Source of the DNA: Caulobacteraceae bacterium
Lineage (GTDB): Bacteria; Pseudomonadota; Alphaproteobacteria; Caulobacterales; Caulobacteraceae
Length of the DNA: 12,140 nucleotides
Assembly: GCA_004144935.1 (NCBI GenBank)
Contig: SDZP01000070.1
Location: 1 to 12,140, forward strand
Direction of reading: 5' to 3'
Numbering within the stretch: position 1 is the first letter of the stretch; each line of letters begins with the position of its first letter. The position numbers and the translations under genes are program-made. Shown piece after piece: positions 6,631-12,140 of the stretch. The notes under the pieces were generated by a model. It saw nothing but the letters and a program-made list of their open reading frames with translations, did not search any database and was not told the origin of the DNA.

Positions 6631-7026
6631 CGTCATGGCGGCGATGACCCAGACGGCGATCGAGGCGACGACGCCGAAGATGATCACCGCCCAGCTGCTG
6701 GCGTCGGAGGTCTTGATCTCGAAGCCCTTGCCCGTGTCCCAGACCAGGTGCCGGATGCCGCAGGCCAGGTGGTAGAAGGCCGCGACCGTGATCAGGAACA
6801 GGACCAGCCGCCCGATGGCGCTGCCCATGACGCCCATGAAGGTCGCATAGGCCTCCGGTCCCGCCGCCAGGGAGACGGCCCAGGCCGCGCCGATAAGGAA
6901 GGCGCCGTACAGGCCCACCCCGGTCACGCGATTGAGGATCGAGGTCAGCATGGTCACATGCCAGCGCCACACCTGCAGGTGCGGCGACCGCGGACGTTCG
7001 CGAACGCCCTTGTTGGCTTCAGTCAT
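6619..7026 (-). CDS. sdhC: Succinate dehydrogenase cytochrome b556 subunit SdhC
   Basis: SdhC is the haem-binding membrane anchor of complex II. The 135-residue protein opens with the family signature RPRSPHLQVWRWHVTMLTSI (11-30) followed by LNRVTGVGLY; Ser29 and Arg33 correspond to the quinone-site Ser27 and Arg31 of E. coli SdhC. Three helices follow at about 36-55, 66-90 and 111-131. FYHLACGIRHLVWDTG carries the axial haem ligand His86 (E. coli His84). It is the first gene of the sdh run, about 40 bases behind the promoter at 7067-7093. Its ribosome site is weak (CCGGA, 6 bases upstream). A GANTC site, the target of the CcrM methylase in Caulobacter relatives, lies at 7030-7034 in the leader. 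Confidence 0.97.
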   Translation of the reverse strand: MTEANKGVRERPRSPHLQVWRWHVTMLTSILNRVTGVGLYGAFLIGAAWAVSLAAGPEAYATFMGVMGSAIGRLVLFLITVAAFYHLACGIRHLVWDTGKGFEIKTSDASSWAVIIFGVVASIAVWVIAAMTGAL

Positions 7027-7066
7027 GGGGATTCCGGAGTGGCGGGTCTTGGGGACACGCAGGTTC

Positions 7067-7093
7067 GTTTAATCCCCAAGGCGCGGGTGTCAA
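7067..7093 (-). promoter_or_regulatory. Promoter of the sdhCDA-GFA-sdhB operon
   Basis: On the - strand TTGACAC (7093-7087) is followed after 12 bases by GATTAAAC (7074-7067). This fits the housekeeping sigma-73 consensus described for Caulobacter (TTGACgS, 10-14 bases, GCTANAWC), with only two departures in the -10 part. The start point would be near 7060, giving a leader of roughly 35 bases before sdhC. I see no clear operator. Confidence 0.75.
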
Positions 7094-7370
7094 CGGCGGT
7101 GCGGTAGTTGCGAGGCGGTCGCGGGAAGCCTGTCGTAGGGGGAATCGGAGCTTGCGACGTATTTCCGGCCGTCGGCCCGGTTCAGGCGGGGGCGTCCGAC
7201 GGCGCGGTTCGAAAATTAGGCTCTAAAAATTACACTGCCGCTGCCCCAGGGTCCGTGGCATTGGGCATGCCATTCCGGCTTGAGGCCGTTCCGGGGGGAG
7301 CGGCGCGAGACGCGGGGGGATGTGGCGGATCGGGGCGACCCCGGTCCGCCCTTTTCGTCCCGGCCCAGGC
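7094..7370. other. Non-coding stretch between zapE and sdhC
   Basis: Apart from the sdh promoter just to its left, this stretch holds no ORF I believe. It contains a GANTC site at 7142-7146, an AT-rich patch at 7208-7233 that stands out from its surroundings, a small inverted repeat TGGCAT-TGGGC-ATGCCA (7256-7272), a CGGC-TTGAG-GCCG stem just after it, and the strong hairpin at 7324-7350. The three adjacent stems ending in a hairpin plus T-run on the + strand could be a small RNA or the decaying 3' region of zapE. I could not identify a known RNA family. Confidence 0.5.
7324..7350. terminator. Strong hairpin downstream of zapE
   Basis: Arms 7324-7335 and 7339-7350 pair over 12 bases around the loop CGA. 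Read on the + strand all pairs form (one is G-U) and the stem is followed at once by CTTTTCG, like an intrinsic terminator. Read on the - strand, as zapE mRNA starting about 20 bases past the stop, there is one A-C mismatch and no U-run. It is well placed to end zapE transcription, but its polarity fits + strand transcription better, which no known gene accounts for. Confidence 0.55.
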
Positions 7371-8489
7371 CTAGTCGCGATCCTGCTCCAGCCAGTCGGC
7401 CGACTGCATCTCTTCCAGCCGGGAGACGGTGCGCTCGAACTCGAAGGCTCCCTCGCCCTCGGGATAGAGCGCGCGGGGCGCGACCTCGGCCAGGGTCACC
7501 AGCCGCACCCTGGCCTCGTAGAGGGCGTCGACCAGGGTGTTGAACCGCCGGGCGGCCGAGCGTTTGGTCGGAGTCAGGCGCGGCACATCTTCCAGGAAGA
7601 GGGTGTGGAAACGACCGGCGATCGCCAGGTAGTCGTTGGGCCCCAGGGCCGTGTCGCAGAGGCTGGCGAAACTGGCCCGCACCATGCCGCCGCTGGCCCG
7701 CGGCAGGTGCAGCTTGCGGCCCAGCACCTCCAGCGTCGCCCCGGTCTCCGGCCGGCCGCCCAGCATGTCGGCCCACAGGGCGTCGAAGCTTCGCTCGTTG
7801 TCCAGGTCCAACGGCGAGAGCCAGACGCGGGCGCTTCTGAGCCGGTCGAGGCGGAAGTCCGTCGGGCCCTTCACCCCGACCACATCCATGCGGCTTTTCA
7901 GCATGTCGATGAAGGGCAGGAAGAGCTGGCGGTTCAGGCCGTCCTTGTAGAGGTCGTCCGGCGGCCGGTTGGAGGTGGCGACCAGGGTCACGCCCAGCTC
8001 GAAAAGCGCCTCGAACAGCCGCCCCAGGATCATGGCGTCGGCGATGTCGGTGACCTGCAGCTCGTCGAAGCACAGCAGCCGCGCCTGGCCGGCGATGAGC
8101 TCGGCGGTCGGCGCGATCGGATCGTCGCCCCGGCTCTGGCCGAAGCGGGCCTTGCGGGCGGCGGCGTCGCCCTTGCGCCAGGCGTCGATATGCCCGTGCA
8201 CCTCGCCCATGAAGCCGTGGAAATGGGTGCGCCGCTTGCGGGCGACCGGGGCGCTGTCGAAGAACAGGTCCATCAGCATCGACTTGCCGCGCCCGACCGG
8301 GCCCCAGAGGTAGATGCCCTTCTGCGACTTGGGCTTGCGGCCGAACAGCGAGAAGCCCGGTTCCCCGGCGCTGTCGAGGTCGGCTTCCAGCCGGGCCAGC
8401 GTCTCCACGGCCCGCTCCTGCGCCGCGTCCGGCTGGATGTCGCCCGCCTTCAGGCGGTCGCGATAGGCGGTACGGACGGAGGACGGCAT
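7371..8489 (-). CDS. zapE: AFG1/ZapE-family AAA+-like ATPase
   Basis: The 372-residue P-loop ATPase belongs to the AFG1/LACE1/ZapE family. In E. coli ZapE interacts with FtsZ at the division site under low oxygen or heat; the mitochondrial homologue AFG1 helps degrade respiratory-complex subunits. Walker A is GPVGRGKS (residues 63-70), preceded by the family signature KGIYLWG; Walker B is LLCFDELQVTD (Asp142, Glu143); the sensor-like ATSNRPPDDLY follows. The frame is open to a TTG at 8525, but I chose the ATG at 8489, giving M-P-S-S-V-R-T-A-Y, the usual beginning. A promoter-like pair at 8498-8525 would make the transcript nearly leaderless from this ATG. It is upstream of sdh on the same strand but 344 bases away with a hairpin between, so it is probably a separate unit. 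Confidence 0.92.
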   Translation of the reverse strand: MPSSVRTAYRDRLKAGDIQPDAAQERAVETLARLEADLDSAGEPGFSLFGRKPKSQKGIYLWGPVGRGKSMLMDLFFDSAPVARKRRTHFHGFMGEVHGHIDAWRKGDAAARKARFGQSRGDDPIAPTAELIAGQARLLCFDELQVTDIADAMILGRLFEALFELGVTLVATSNRPPDDLYKDGLNRQLFLPFIDMLKSRMDVVGVKGPTDFRLDRLRSARVWLSPLDLDNERSFDALWADMLGGRPETGATLEVLGRKLHLPRASGGMVRASFASLCDTALGPNDYLAIAGRFHTLFLEDVPRLTPTKRSAARRFNTLVDALYEARVRLVTLAEVAPRALYPEGEGAFEFERTVSRLEEMQSADWLEQDRD

Positions 8490-8497
8490 CGGTTTCC

Positions 8498-8525
8498 GGT
8501 TAGCGCGGCTCCCGCGCCGCGACAA
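8498..8525 (-). promoter_or_regulatory. Candidate zapE promoter
   Basis: The - strand has TTGTCGC (8525-8519), a 14-base gap and GCTAACC (8504-8498), a fair but imperfect match to the sigma-73 pattern. Transcription would begin about 8491, almost at the ATG at 8489, so the mRNA would be leaderless or nearly so, a form known to be common in Caulobacter. It adjoins the divergent promoter at 8535-8560 without overlap. Confidence 0.35.
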
Positions 8526-8534
8526 TGATTGATC

Positions 8535-8560
8535 GGAACGGCCCGGGCCGCCGGTCCGTT
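8535..8560 (+). promoter_or_regulatory. EcfG (SigT)-type general stress response promoter
   Basis: GGAAC (8535-8539), then 17 bases, then CGTT (8557-8560) matches the EcfG/SigT promoter pattern of alphaproteobacteria (GGAAC, 16-17 bases, CGTT). The expected start at about 8566 falls just before the ribosome site AAAAGGAG (8571-8578) of the small gene at 8585. The spacer contains the perfect palindrome CGGCCCGGGCCG (8539-8550). The exact match of both boxes, the spacing and the placement make this one of the better promoter calls here, though GC-rich chance matches exist. Confidence 0.7.
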
Positions 8561-8584
8561 GCTCCTGGCGAAAAGGAGTTCCCC

Positions 8585-8776
8585 ATGGCCGAAGCCGACA
8601 ACACCCCCGAAGACACCACCTTCCACACCAGCACCCCGGAAGCCAACCGCGCCGCCCACGCGGGCCAGGGCGTCGGCGCGCGGGAGCTGGGCGCGATGAA
8701 GGATCCGGGCGAAGACCTCCCGGTGATCGCCGACGATGAAGCCGAAGACGCGCAAGAGGCGCCCGACCAGGACTGA
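8585..8776 (+). CDS. Small acidic, probably disordered protein of unknown function
   Basis: I do not recognise this 63-residue protein. It is rich in Asp, Glu, Ala and Pro, has no Cys, Trp or Tyr and a single Phe, and shows no membrane segment or signal peptide, so it is probably unfolded in the cytoplasm. The most patterned part is ARELGAMKDPGEDLPVIADDEAED (about 32-55), which might be the conserved core. An upstream in-frame ATG at 8527 exists, but AAAAGGAG lies 7 bases before the ATG at 8585 and the stress-type promoter lies just above it, so 8585 is preferred. A perfect inverted repeat follows the stop by ten bases, so the gene is a complete monocistronic unit. The promoter suggests expression in the general stress response; the function is unknown. 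Confidence 0.8.
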   Translation: MAEADNTPEDTTFHTSTPEANRAAHAGQGVGARELGAMKDPGEDLPVIADDEAEDAQEAPDQD

Positions 8777-8786
8777 CCGGGCAGAC

Positions 8787-8814
8787 GTCCTCCCCTCGCC
8801 AGCGAGGGGAGGAC
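8787..8814. terminator. Perfect inverted repeat between convergent genes
   Basis: Arms GTCCTCCCCTCGC (8787-8799) and GCGAGGGGAGGAC (8802-8814) are perfect complements around CA, so about 12 pairs with a four-base loop can form. It sits between the stop of the small acidic protein gene and the convergent thioredoxin-like gene, and can serve both strands. There is no T-run. GC-rich palindromes of this CCTCCCC/GGGGAGG kind also occur as dispersed intergenic repeats in related genomes, so it may be one of those. Confidence 0.65.
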
Positions 8815-8816
8815 TG

Positions 8817-9467
8817 TCAGTTCTTCGCGCCCAGATCGGCCCGGACGAACCGGTAGGTCCTCGGGTCCTCACAGGCGCAGGCCTTCATCTCGCCGTCCTT
8901 GGTCCACCAGATCAGGGTCGGATATTTCACCCCCTCCTCGCCGACCTTGACGCCGTTCTTGGCCAGCAGCGGCTTCAGGTCCGCCGCCGCCCTGCGGCCT
9001 GCCTCGACCACCGCCGTGCGCGCCATGTCGCCGTCGGCGGGATGCAGGCCGGGCGCGGTCCAGGCCTCCGGAGCCGCCGCGTTCCACTGCTCCCACAGCG
9101 GCCAGCTGCGGTTGATCCACAACTCGGCGACCGTCGTCCGCTCCGCGGCCGTCGATTTCTGCACCCCGGCGACGTCGGCCCGGGCGATGGCGATCACCCG
9201 GGTGTCGACCCCGGCCGCCTGCAGCTTGGGCAGTTCCTCGGCGGCATAGCGGATGCAGTCGGGGCAAGACCTGAACACCACGACATAGGCCTTCGGCCCG
9301 CCCAGACCCGGCGAGACATAGCCGCTGCTCTCCAGGATCTTGACGATCTCGGCCTGGTCCTTGGTCACCGTCGCCGGCCGCCAGCGGGCGTCGAACCACC
9401 ACCAGGCGAAGGCGGCCCCCAGGGCCAACACGACGACCACCACCAGCCAGAAGATGAACTTGCTCAA
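8817..9467 (-). CDS. Membrane-anchored thioredoxin-fold protein with CPDC motif
   Basis: The 216-residue product has one N-terminal membrane helix (about 4-25, ending WWW) and a domain that would face the periplasm. The active-site-like motif is VVVFRSCPDC (Cys68-Pro-Asp-Cys71) after a beta strand, as in thioredoxin-fold oxidoreductases; KYPTLIWW later supplies the proline expected opposite the active site. A long insertion lies between these parts (ELWINRSWPLWEQWNAA), and a second cysteine pair, CAC, occurs in MKACACEDP near the end. A disulfide exchange or reductase role is likely, with no substrate visible. I chose the TTG at 9467 because AAGGAG lies 7 bases before it; the in-frame GTG at 9473 is too close to that site and longer starts add non-hydrophobic leader. 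It faces rsmI divergently. The exact family is not recognised. Confidence 0.8.
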   Translation of the reverse strand: MSKFIFWLVVVVVLALGAAFAWWWFDARWRPATVTKDQAEIVKILESSGYVSPGLGGPKAYVVVFRSCPDCIRYAAEELPKLQAAGVDTRVIAIARADVAGVQKSTAAERTTVAELWINRSWPLWEQWNAAAPEAWTAPGLHPADGDMARTAVVEAGRRAAADLKPLLAKNGVKVGEEGVKYPTLIWWTKDGEMKACACEDPRTYRFVRADLGAKN

Positions 9468-9540
9468 CGGCACGCTCCTTGCGCGGATCAGAGGAGTCTC
9501 TATCCCTTGGCCTGTAACGCGCGGCAAGCCGCCGCGACCC

Positions 9541-10440
9541 ATGCCGGGAGTGCCTTTGGCCGAACGACCGCCTCCGCCGCCCCTGTCACAGGCCCCGCTG
9601 GCGCCCGGCCTCTATCTGGTGGCGACGCCGATCGGCAACCTGCGCGACATCACCTTGAGGGCGCTGGACGTGCTGAACGCCTGCGACCTGGTGCTGGCCG
9701 AGGACACCCGGGTCACCGCCAAGCTGCTCAACGCCTATGGCCTGAAGAAGAAGCTGGAGCGCTACGACGAGCATTCCGCCGCCCGGGCCGAGCCGAAGGT
9801 CCTCGAGCTGCTGGCGGACGGAGCCCGCATCGCCCAGTGCAGCGACGCCGGCACGCCGATGGTCAGCGATCCGGGCCTGCGGCTGGCGGTTTCGGCCATC
9901 GCGGCGGGCCATGCGGTCTTCCCGATTCCCGGCGCCTCGGCCCCGCTGGCGGCCTTGACCTTGGCCGGCCTGCCGACCGATCGTTTCATGTTCGTCGGGT
10001 TCGCCCCGCCCAAGACCGCCGGCCGCCGCAGCTTCCTCGGCGAACTCGTCAACGTCCGCTCGACCCTGATCTTCTTCGAAAGCGGCCCGCGCCTGGCGGC
10101 GTCCCTGGCCGACATGGCCGCCGTGCTGGGCGACAGGCCGGCCGCCGTCTGCCGGGAGTTGACCAAGCTGCACGAGACCTGCGTGCGCGGCCGGCTCTCC
10201 GAACTGGCCGCCGATCCGAAGCTCAGCGACCCGAAGGGCGAGATCGTCGTCGTCGTCGGCCCCGGCGAGGAGGCGGTCGCCACCGAGGCCGACGCCGACT
10301 CCGCCCTGACCGAGGCCCTGACCCGCCTGCCCCCCGGCGAGGCCGCTTCCGAGGTCGCCAAGGCGCTCGGCGTCAACCGCCGGGAGCTCTATCGCAAGGC
10401 GCTGGCCATGAAGGCCCCCCCGGAAGGCCACGACTCATGA
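9541..10440 (+). CDS. rsmI: 16S rRNA (cytidine1402-2'-O)-methyltransferase RsmI
   Basis: RsmI uses S-adenosylmethionine to 2'-O-methylate C1402 in the decoding centre of 16S rRNA. The 299-residue protein has a short proline-rich leader, then the tetrapyrrole-methylase fold: LYLVATPIGNLRDIT (24-38), LAEDTRVT (52-59), the family signature SDAGTPMVSDPG (101-112) and IPGASA (129-134). A C-terminal domain includes EVAKALGVNRRELYRKAL, the helix-turn-helix-like tail typical of RsmI. The ATG at 9541 has only a weak ribosome site; the TTG at 9556 has GGGAG just upstream and would remove five residues, so the start is uncertain. The stop overlaps the yraN start as ATGA. An unrelated open frame extends upstream of 9541 through the divergent gene and is not part of this protein. 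Confidence 0.96.
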   Translation: MPGVPLAERPPPPPLSQAPLAPGLYLVATPIGNLRDITLRALDVLNACDLVLAEDTRVTAKLLNAYGLKKKLERYDEHSAARAEPKVLELLADGARIAQCSDAGTPMVSDPGLRLAVSAIAAGHAVFPIPGASAPLAALTLAGLPTDRFMFVGFAPPKTAGRRSFLGELVNVRSTLIFFESGPRLAASLADMAAVLGDRPAAVCRELTKLHETCVRGRLSELAADPKLSDPKGEIVVVVGPGEEAVATEADADSALTEALTRLPPGEAASEVAKALGVNRRELYRKALAMKAPPEGHDS

Positions 10441-10814
10441 GCCAGGCCCGCAGCCAGCGAGGCGGCGCGGCGCGCCTCTCCGGTCGCCGGGCCGAGATCT
10501 GGGCGGCCCTGGTGCTGATGCTGCGCGGCTACCGCATCCTCGGCTTTCGCCTGAAGACCCCGCAGGGCGAGATCGACCTGCTGGCGCTCAAGGGCCGCGT
10601 TCTGGCCGTGGTCGAGGTCAAGCGCCGCGCCACCGCGCAGGCCGCCCTGGAAGCGGTGCGGACCGAACAGCGCGAGCGGCTGCGGCGGGCCGGCGCCCAG
10701 CTGGCCTCGAACCGTCCGGCCCTTCGCGGCGTTACCGTCCGGCTCGATCTGATCGCCCTCTCTCCGGGCAAATGGCCGCGTCATATTCCCGACGCCTGGC
10801 CGGACGGTTACTAG
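10437..10814 (+). CDS. yraN: YraN/UPF0102 family nuclease-fold protein
   Basis: This 125-residue protein belongs to UPF0102 (YraN), which has a restriction-endonuclease/Holliday-resolvase-like fold; its cellular role is unsettled. The signature residues are Glu20 (GRRAEIWAAL), Asp47 in QGEIDLLAL and Glu60-x-Lys62 in VVEVKRR, matching the E-D-ExK metal-binding nuclease core. The C-terminal half is basic with many Arg residues, suiting nucleic-acid binding. Its ATG overlaps the rsmI stop by four bases (ATGA), so the two are translationally coupled, an arrangement common in proteobacteria. Length is standard. Only the biochemical function is uncertain. Confidence 0.93.
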   Translation: MSQARSQRGGAARLSGRRAEIWAALVLMLRGYRILGFRLKTPQGEIDLLALKGRVLAVVEVKRRATAQAALEAVRTEQRERLRRAGAQLASNRPALRGVTVRLDLIALSPGKWPRHIPDAWPDGY

Positions 10815-10820
10815 GACGCG

Positions 10821-11636
10821 ATGACCCGTCAGGACGCGGAACAGCTTTTGGCCAAGGCGGGCGAGGCGCCCGACGACGCCTTCCCCCTCTATGACGCCGC
10901 CCTGGCCTGCGCGGTGCACGAGGACCCCGACCGCGATCCGGGCCCGTCCATCGAACTCGGCCGCGAGGCCGTCGAGCGGCTGGCCGCCCGGCTCGACAAG
11001 GAAAGCCCGGAAGAGGCCATCGCCGAGGCCATGGCCGGCGACCTGCGCCTCGAAGGTGACGTCATCACCTATGACAGCCCGGCCAACGCCGACCTGATTC
11101 ACATGACCCACCGCCGCAAGGGGCTGCCGGTGATGCTGGGGGTGGTCTACATCCACGCCGCGCGCGGCTGCAAACTGCCGGTCCACGGCGTCGACTTCCC
11201 CGGCCACTTCCTGCTGCGCATCGAGACCCGCGAGGGGCCGATGGCGCTGGACCCGTTCAGCGAGGGCCGCATCGTGCTGCCGTCGGAGCTGTCGCGCCGC
11301 GCCCTGCGCGCCGGCCTGACCCCCGACGTCGCCAGCCGACTGGAGGCGCTGATGGCCCCGGTCAGCGACCGGGCCGTGCTGATCCGCCTGCAGAACAACA
11401 TCTTCGCGAGAGCCCAGCAGCGGGCCGACTGGCCGGCGGCGGAGCGATCGGCGCTGCGCCGGGCGCTGCTCAACCCGGCCGACCACCGGCCCTGGCTGGA
11501 CGTGGCCCGGGCCCGCGAAGGGCAGGGGGCCCTGGTCGGGGCGCAGGAGGCGCTGGGCCGCGCGACCATCCTCGACGGCGGCGCGGCGGTCTCGGCCCGG
11601 GCGGCCCGGGAGCGGGTGCGGATGCAGCTCAACTGA
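10821..11636 (+). CDS. SirB1-type transglutaminase-like protein with C-terminal TPR-like region
   Basis: The 271-residue product fits the SirB1 family (transglutaminase-like superfamily plus TPR-like helices), widespread but functionally unclear. Family blocks are NADLIHMTHRRKGLPVMLGVVY (about 89-110, here longer than usually quoted but continuous in the protein), VDFPGHFLLR (124-133) and LDPF (143-146). His129 and Asp144 could be the His and Asp of a transglutaminase triad, but I see no cysteine at the expected preceding place, so catalysis is doubtful. The end (about 180-260) is helical with alternating Ala, Arg and Leu, and WPAAERSALRRALLNPADHRPWLDVA looks like a TPR pair. AGGA lies 4 bases before the ATG and overlaps the yraN stop; the gap is six bases, so it belongs to the rsmI-yraN unit. 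Confidence 0.88.
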   Translation: MTRQDAEQLLAKAGEAPDDAFPLYDAALACAVHEDPDRDPGPSIELGREAVERLAARLDKESPEEAIAEAMAGDLRLEGDVITYDSPANADLIHMTHRRKGLPVMLGVVYIHAARGCKLPVHGVDFPGHFLLRIETREGPMALDPFSEGRIVLPSELSRRALRAGLTPDVASRLEALMAPVSDRAVLIRLQNNIFARAQQRADWPAAERSALRRALLNPADHRPWLDVARAREGQGALVGAQEALGRATILDGGAAVSARAARERVRMQLN

Positions 11637-11706
11637 ATCGAAGCTGGCCTCTGGCGCAAAGCCCGCGGCGGCCTCAAGTATGCCGTCACACATTGTCGGA
11701 GCTTCC

Positions 11707-12140
11707 ATGACCTTGCGCGTCGCCGTCCAGATGGACCCGGTCCACGGGATCAACATCGATACCGACACCACCTTCCTGATGATGGAGAACGCCCAGGCCC
11801 GCGGCCACGAGCTGTGGGTCTACACCCCCGACAAGCTCTCCCTGGAGGAAGGCCGGGTCGTCGCCCGGGCCATTCCGGTGACCATCCGCCGCGAGAAGGG
11901 CAACCATGTCACCGCCGGCGAGCCGACCCTGATCGACCTGGGGGCCGAGATCGACGTGGTGCTGATGCGCCAGGATCCGCCCTTCGACATGGCCTACATC
12001 ACCGCCACCCACTTCCTCGACGCCATCCATCCCCGCACCCTGGTGGTCAACAACCCGACCGAGGTCCGCAACGCGCCGGAGAAGCTCTACGTCACCACAT
12101 TCCCGGGCGTGCAGCCGCCGACCCTGATCACCAGTGACGT
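11707..12140 (+). CDS. gshB: Glutathione synthetase, N-terminal part (3' end cut by window)
   Basis: GshB joins gamma-glutamylcysteine and glycine with ATP to make glutathione. The 144 codons in the window cover the N-terminal substrate domain. They begin MTLRVAVQMDPVHGINIDTD, and show FLMMENAQARGHELW, VLMRQDPPFDMAYITATHFLD and VVNNPTEVRNAPEKLY, all standard for bacterial GshB; the ATP-grasp domain lies beyond the edge. CGGAG lies 5-6 bases before the ATG. A 70-base gap separates it from the SirB1-type gene, so it may be co-transcribed or have its own promoter, which I could not identify. The frame is intact up to the last base. Confidence 0.96.
   Translation, partial: MTLRVAVQMDPVHGINIDTDTTFLMMENAQARGHELWVYTPDKLSLEEGRVVARAIPVTIRREKGNHVTAGEPTLIDLGAEIDVVLMRQDPPFDMAYITATHFLDAIHPRTLVVNNPTEVRNAPEKLYVTTFPGVQPPTLITSD

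Noticed and set aside
7206..7220. GGTTCGAAAATTAGG resembling a tRNA T-arm or the end of a tmRNA
   Set aside because: No acceptor stem, anticodon arm or CCA-type context can be folded around it.
7320..8528. A 402-codon + strand open frame opposite zapE
   Set aside because: Antisense shadow of an intact AFG1/ZapE gene, with no recognisable motif.
8736..10814. A 692-codon open frame on the + strand
   Set aside because: Only its last 125 codons are a gene (yraN). The rest runs antisense to the thioredoxin-like gene and out of frame through rsmI, with low-complexity Arg/Gly/Pro composition typical of GC-rich shadow frames.
10389..11771. A 460-codon - strand open frame opposite yraN, the SirB1-type gene and gshB
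   Set aside because: It covers three genes with clear family motifs on the other strand and has shadow-type composition.

Overview
The window is GC-rich chromosomal DNA from an alphaproteobacterium, most likely of the order Caulobacterales (Caulobacter, Phenylobacterium or a relative). The basis is the near-identity, as I remember it, of the encoded 106-residue [2Fe-2S] ferredoxin to FdxB of Caulobacter crescentus, the link of that gene to sdh, alphaproteobacterial promoter motifs (TTGAC/GATTAAAC type and an EcfG-type GGAAC/CGTT), and the rsmI-yraN-gshB neighbourhood. Nearly all of it reads as vertically inherited housekeeping DNA. I see no transposon, prophage, CRISPR array, tRNA or rRNA.

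Left edge (1-953, + strand): the 3' end of a sensor histidine kinase gene, then a lone exbD/tolR-like gene without exbB or tonB beside it.

Respiratory block (965-7093, - strand, read right to left): a promoter at 7067-7093, then sdhC, sdhD, sdhA, a GFA/CENP-V-family zinc-binding protein gene, an 11-codon mini-ORF, sdhB, a small YqaA/VTT-like membrane protein gene, a BphA4-type ferredoxin reductase gene and fdxB. The two membrane anchors, the flavoprotein and the Fe-S subunit make up succinate dehydrogenase (complex II), which joins the TCA cycle to the quinone pool. Each of the five junctions from sdhC to sdhB is the same one-base stop/start overlap TGATG, including both edges of the GFA gene lying between sdhA and sdhB. 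The reductase and ferredoxin form an NAD(P)H-to-[2Fe-2S] electron chain whose final acceptor is not in the window.

Middle (7094-8814): a 277-base non-coding stretch with a strong hairpin, the zapE/AFG1-type ATPase gene (- strand), and, diverging from it, a 63-residue acidic, probably disordered protein gene behind a close match to the general stress response (EcfG) promoter. A perfect 13-bp inverted repeat ends that unit.

Right part (8817-12140): a membrane-anchored thioredoxin-fold protein with a CPDC motif (- strand), then a tight + strand cluster of rsmI (16S rRNA C1402 2'-O-methyltransferase), yraN (UPF0102 nuclease-fold), a SirB1-type transglutaminase-like/TPR protein gene, and the start of gshB (glutathione synthetase), cut by the window end.

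I found no convincing undescribed multi-gene system. The points most worth a second look are the TGATG chain with its mini-ORF in the sdh operon, the GFA gene within that operon, the EcfG-type promoter on an unknown small protein gene, and the unexplained stretch between zapE and sdhC.
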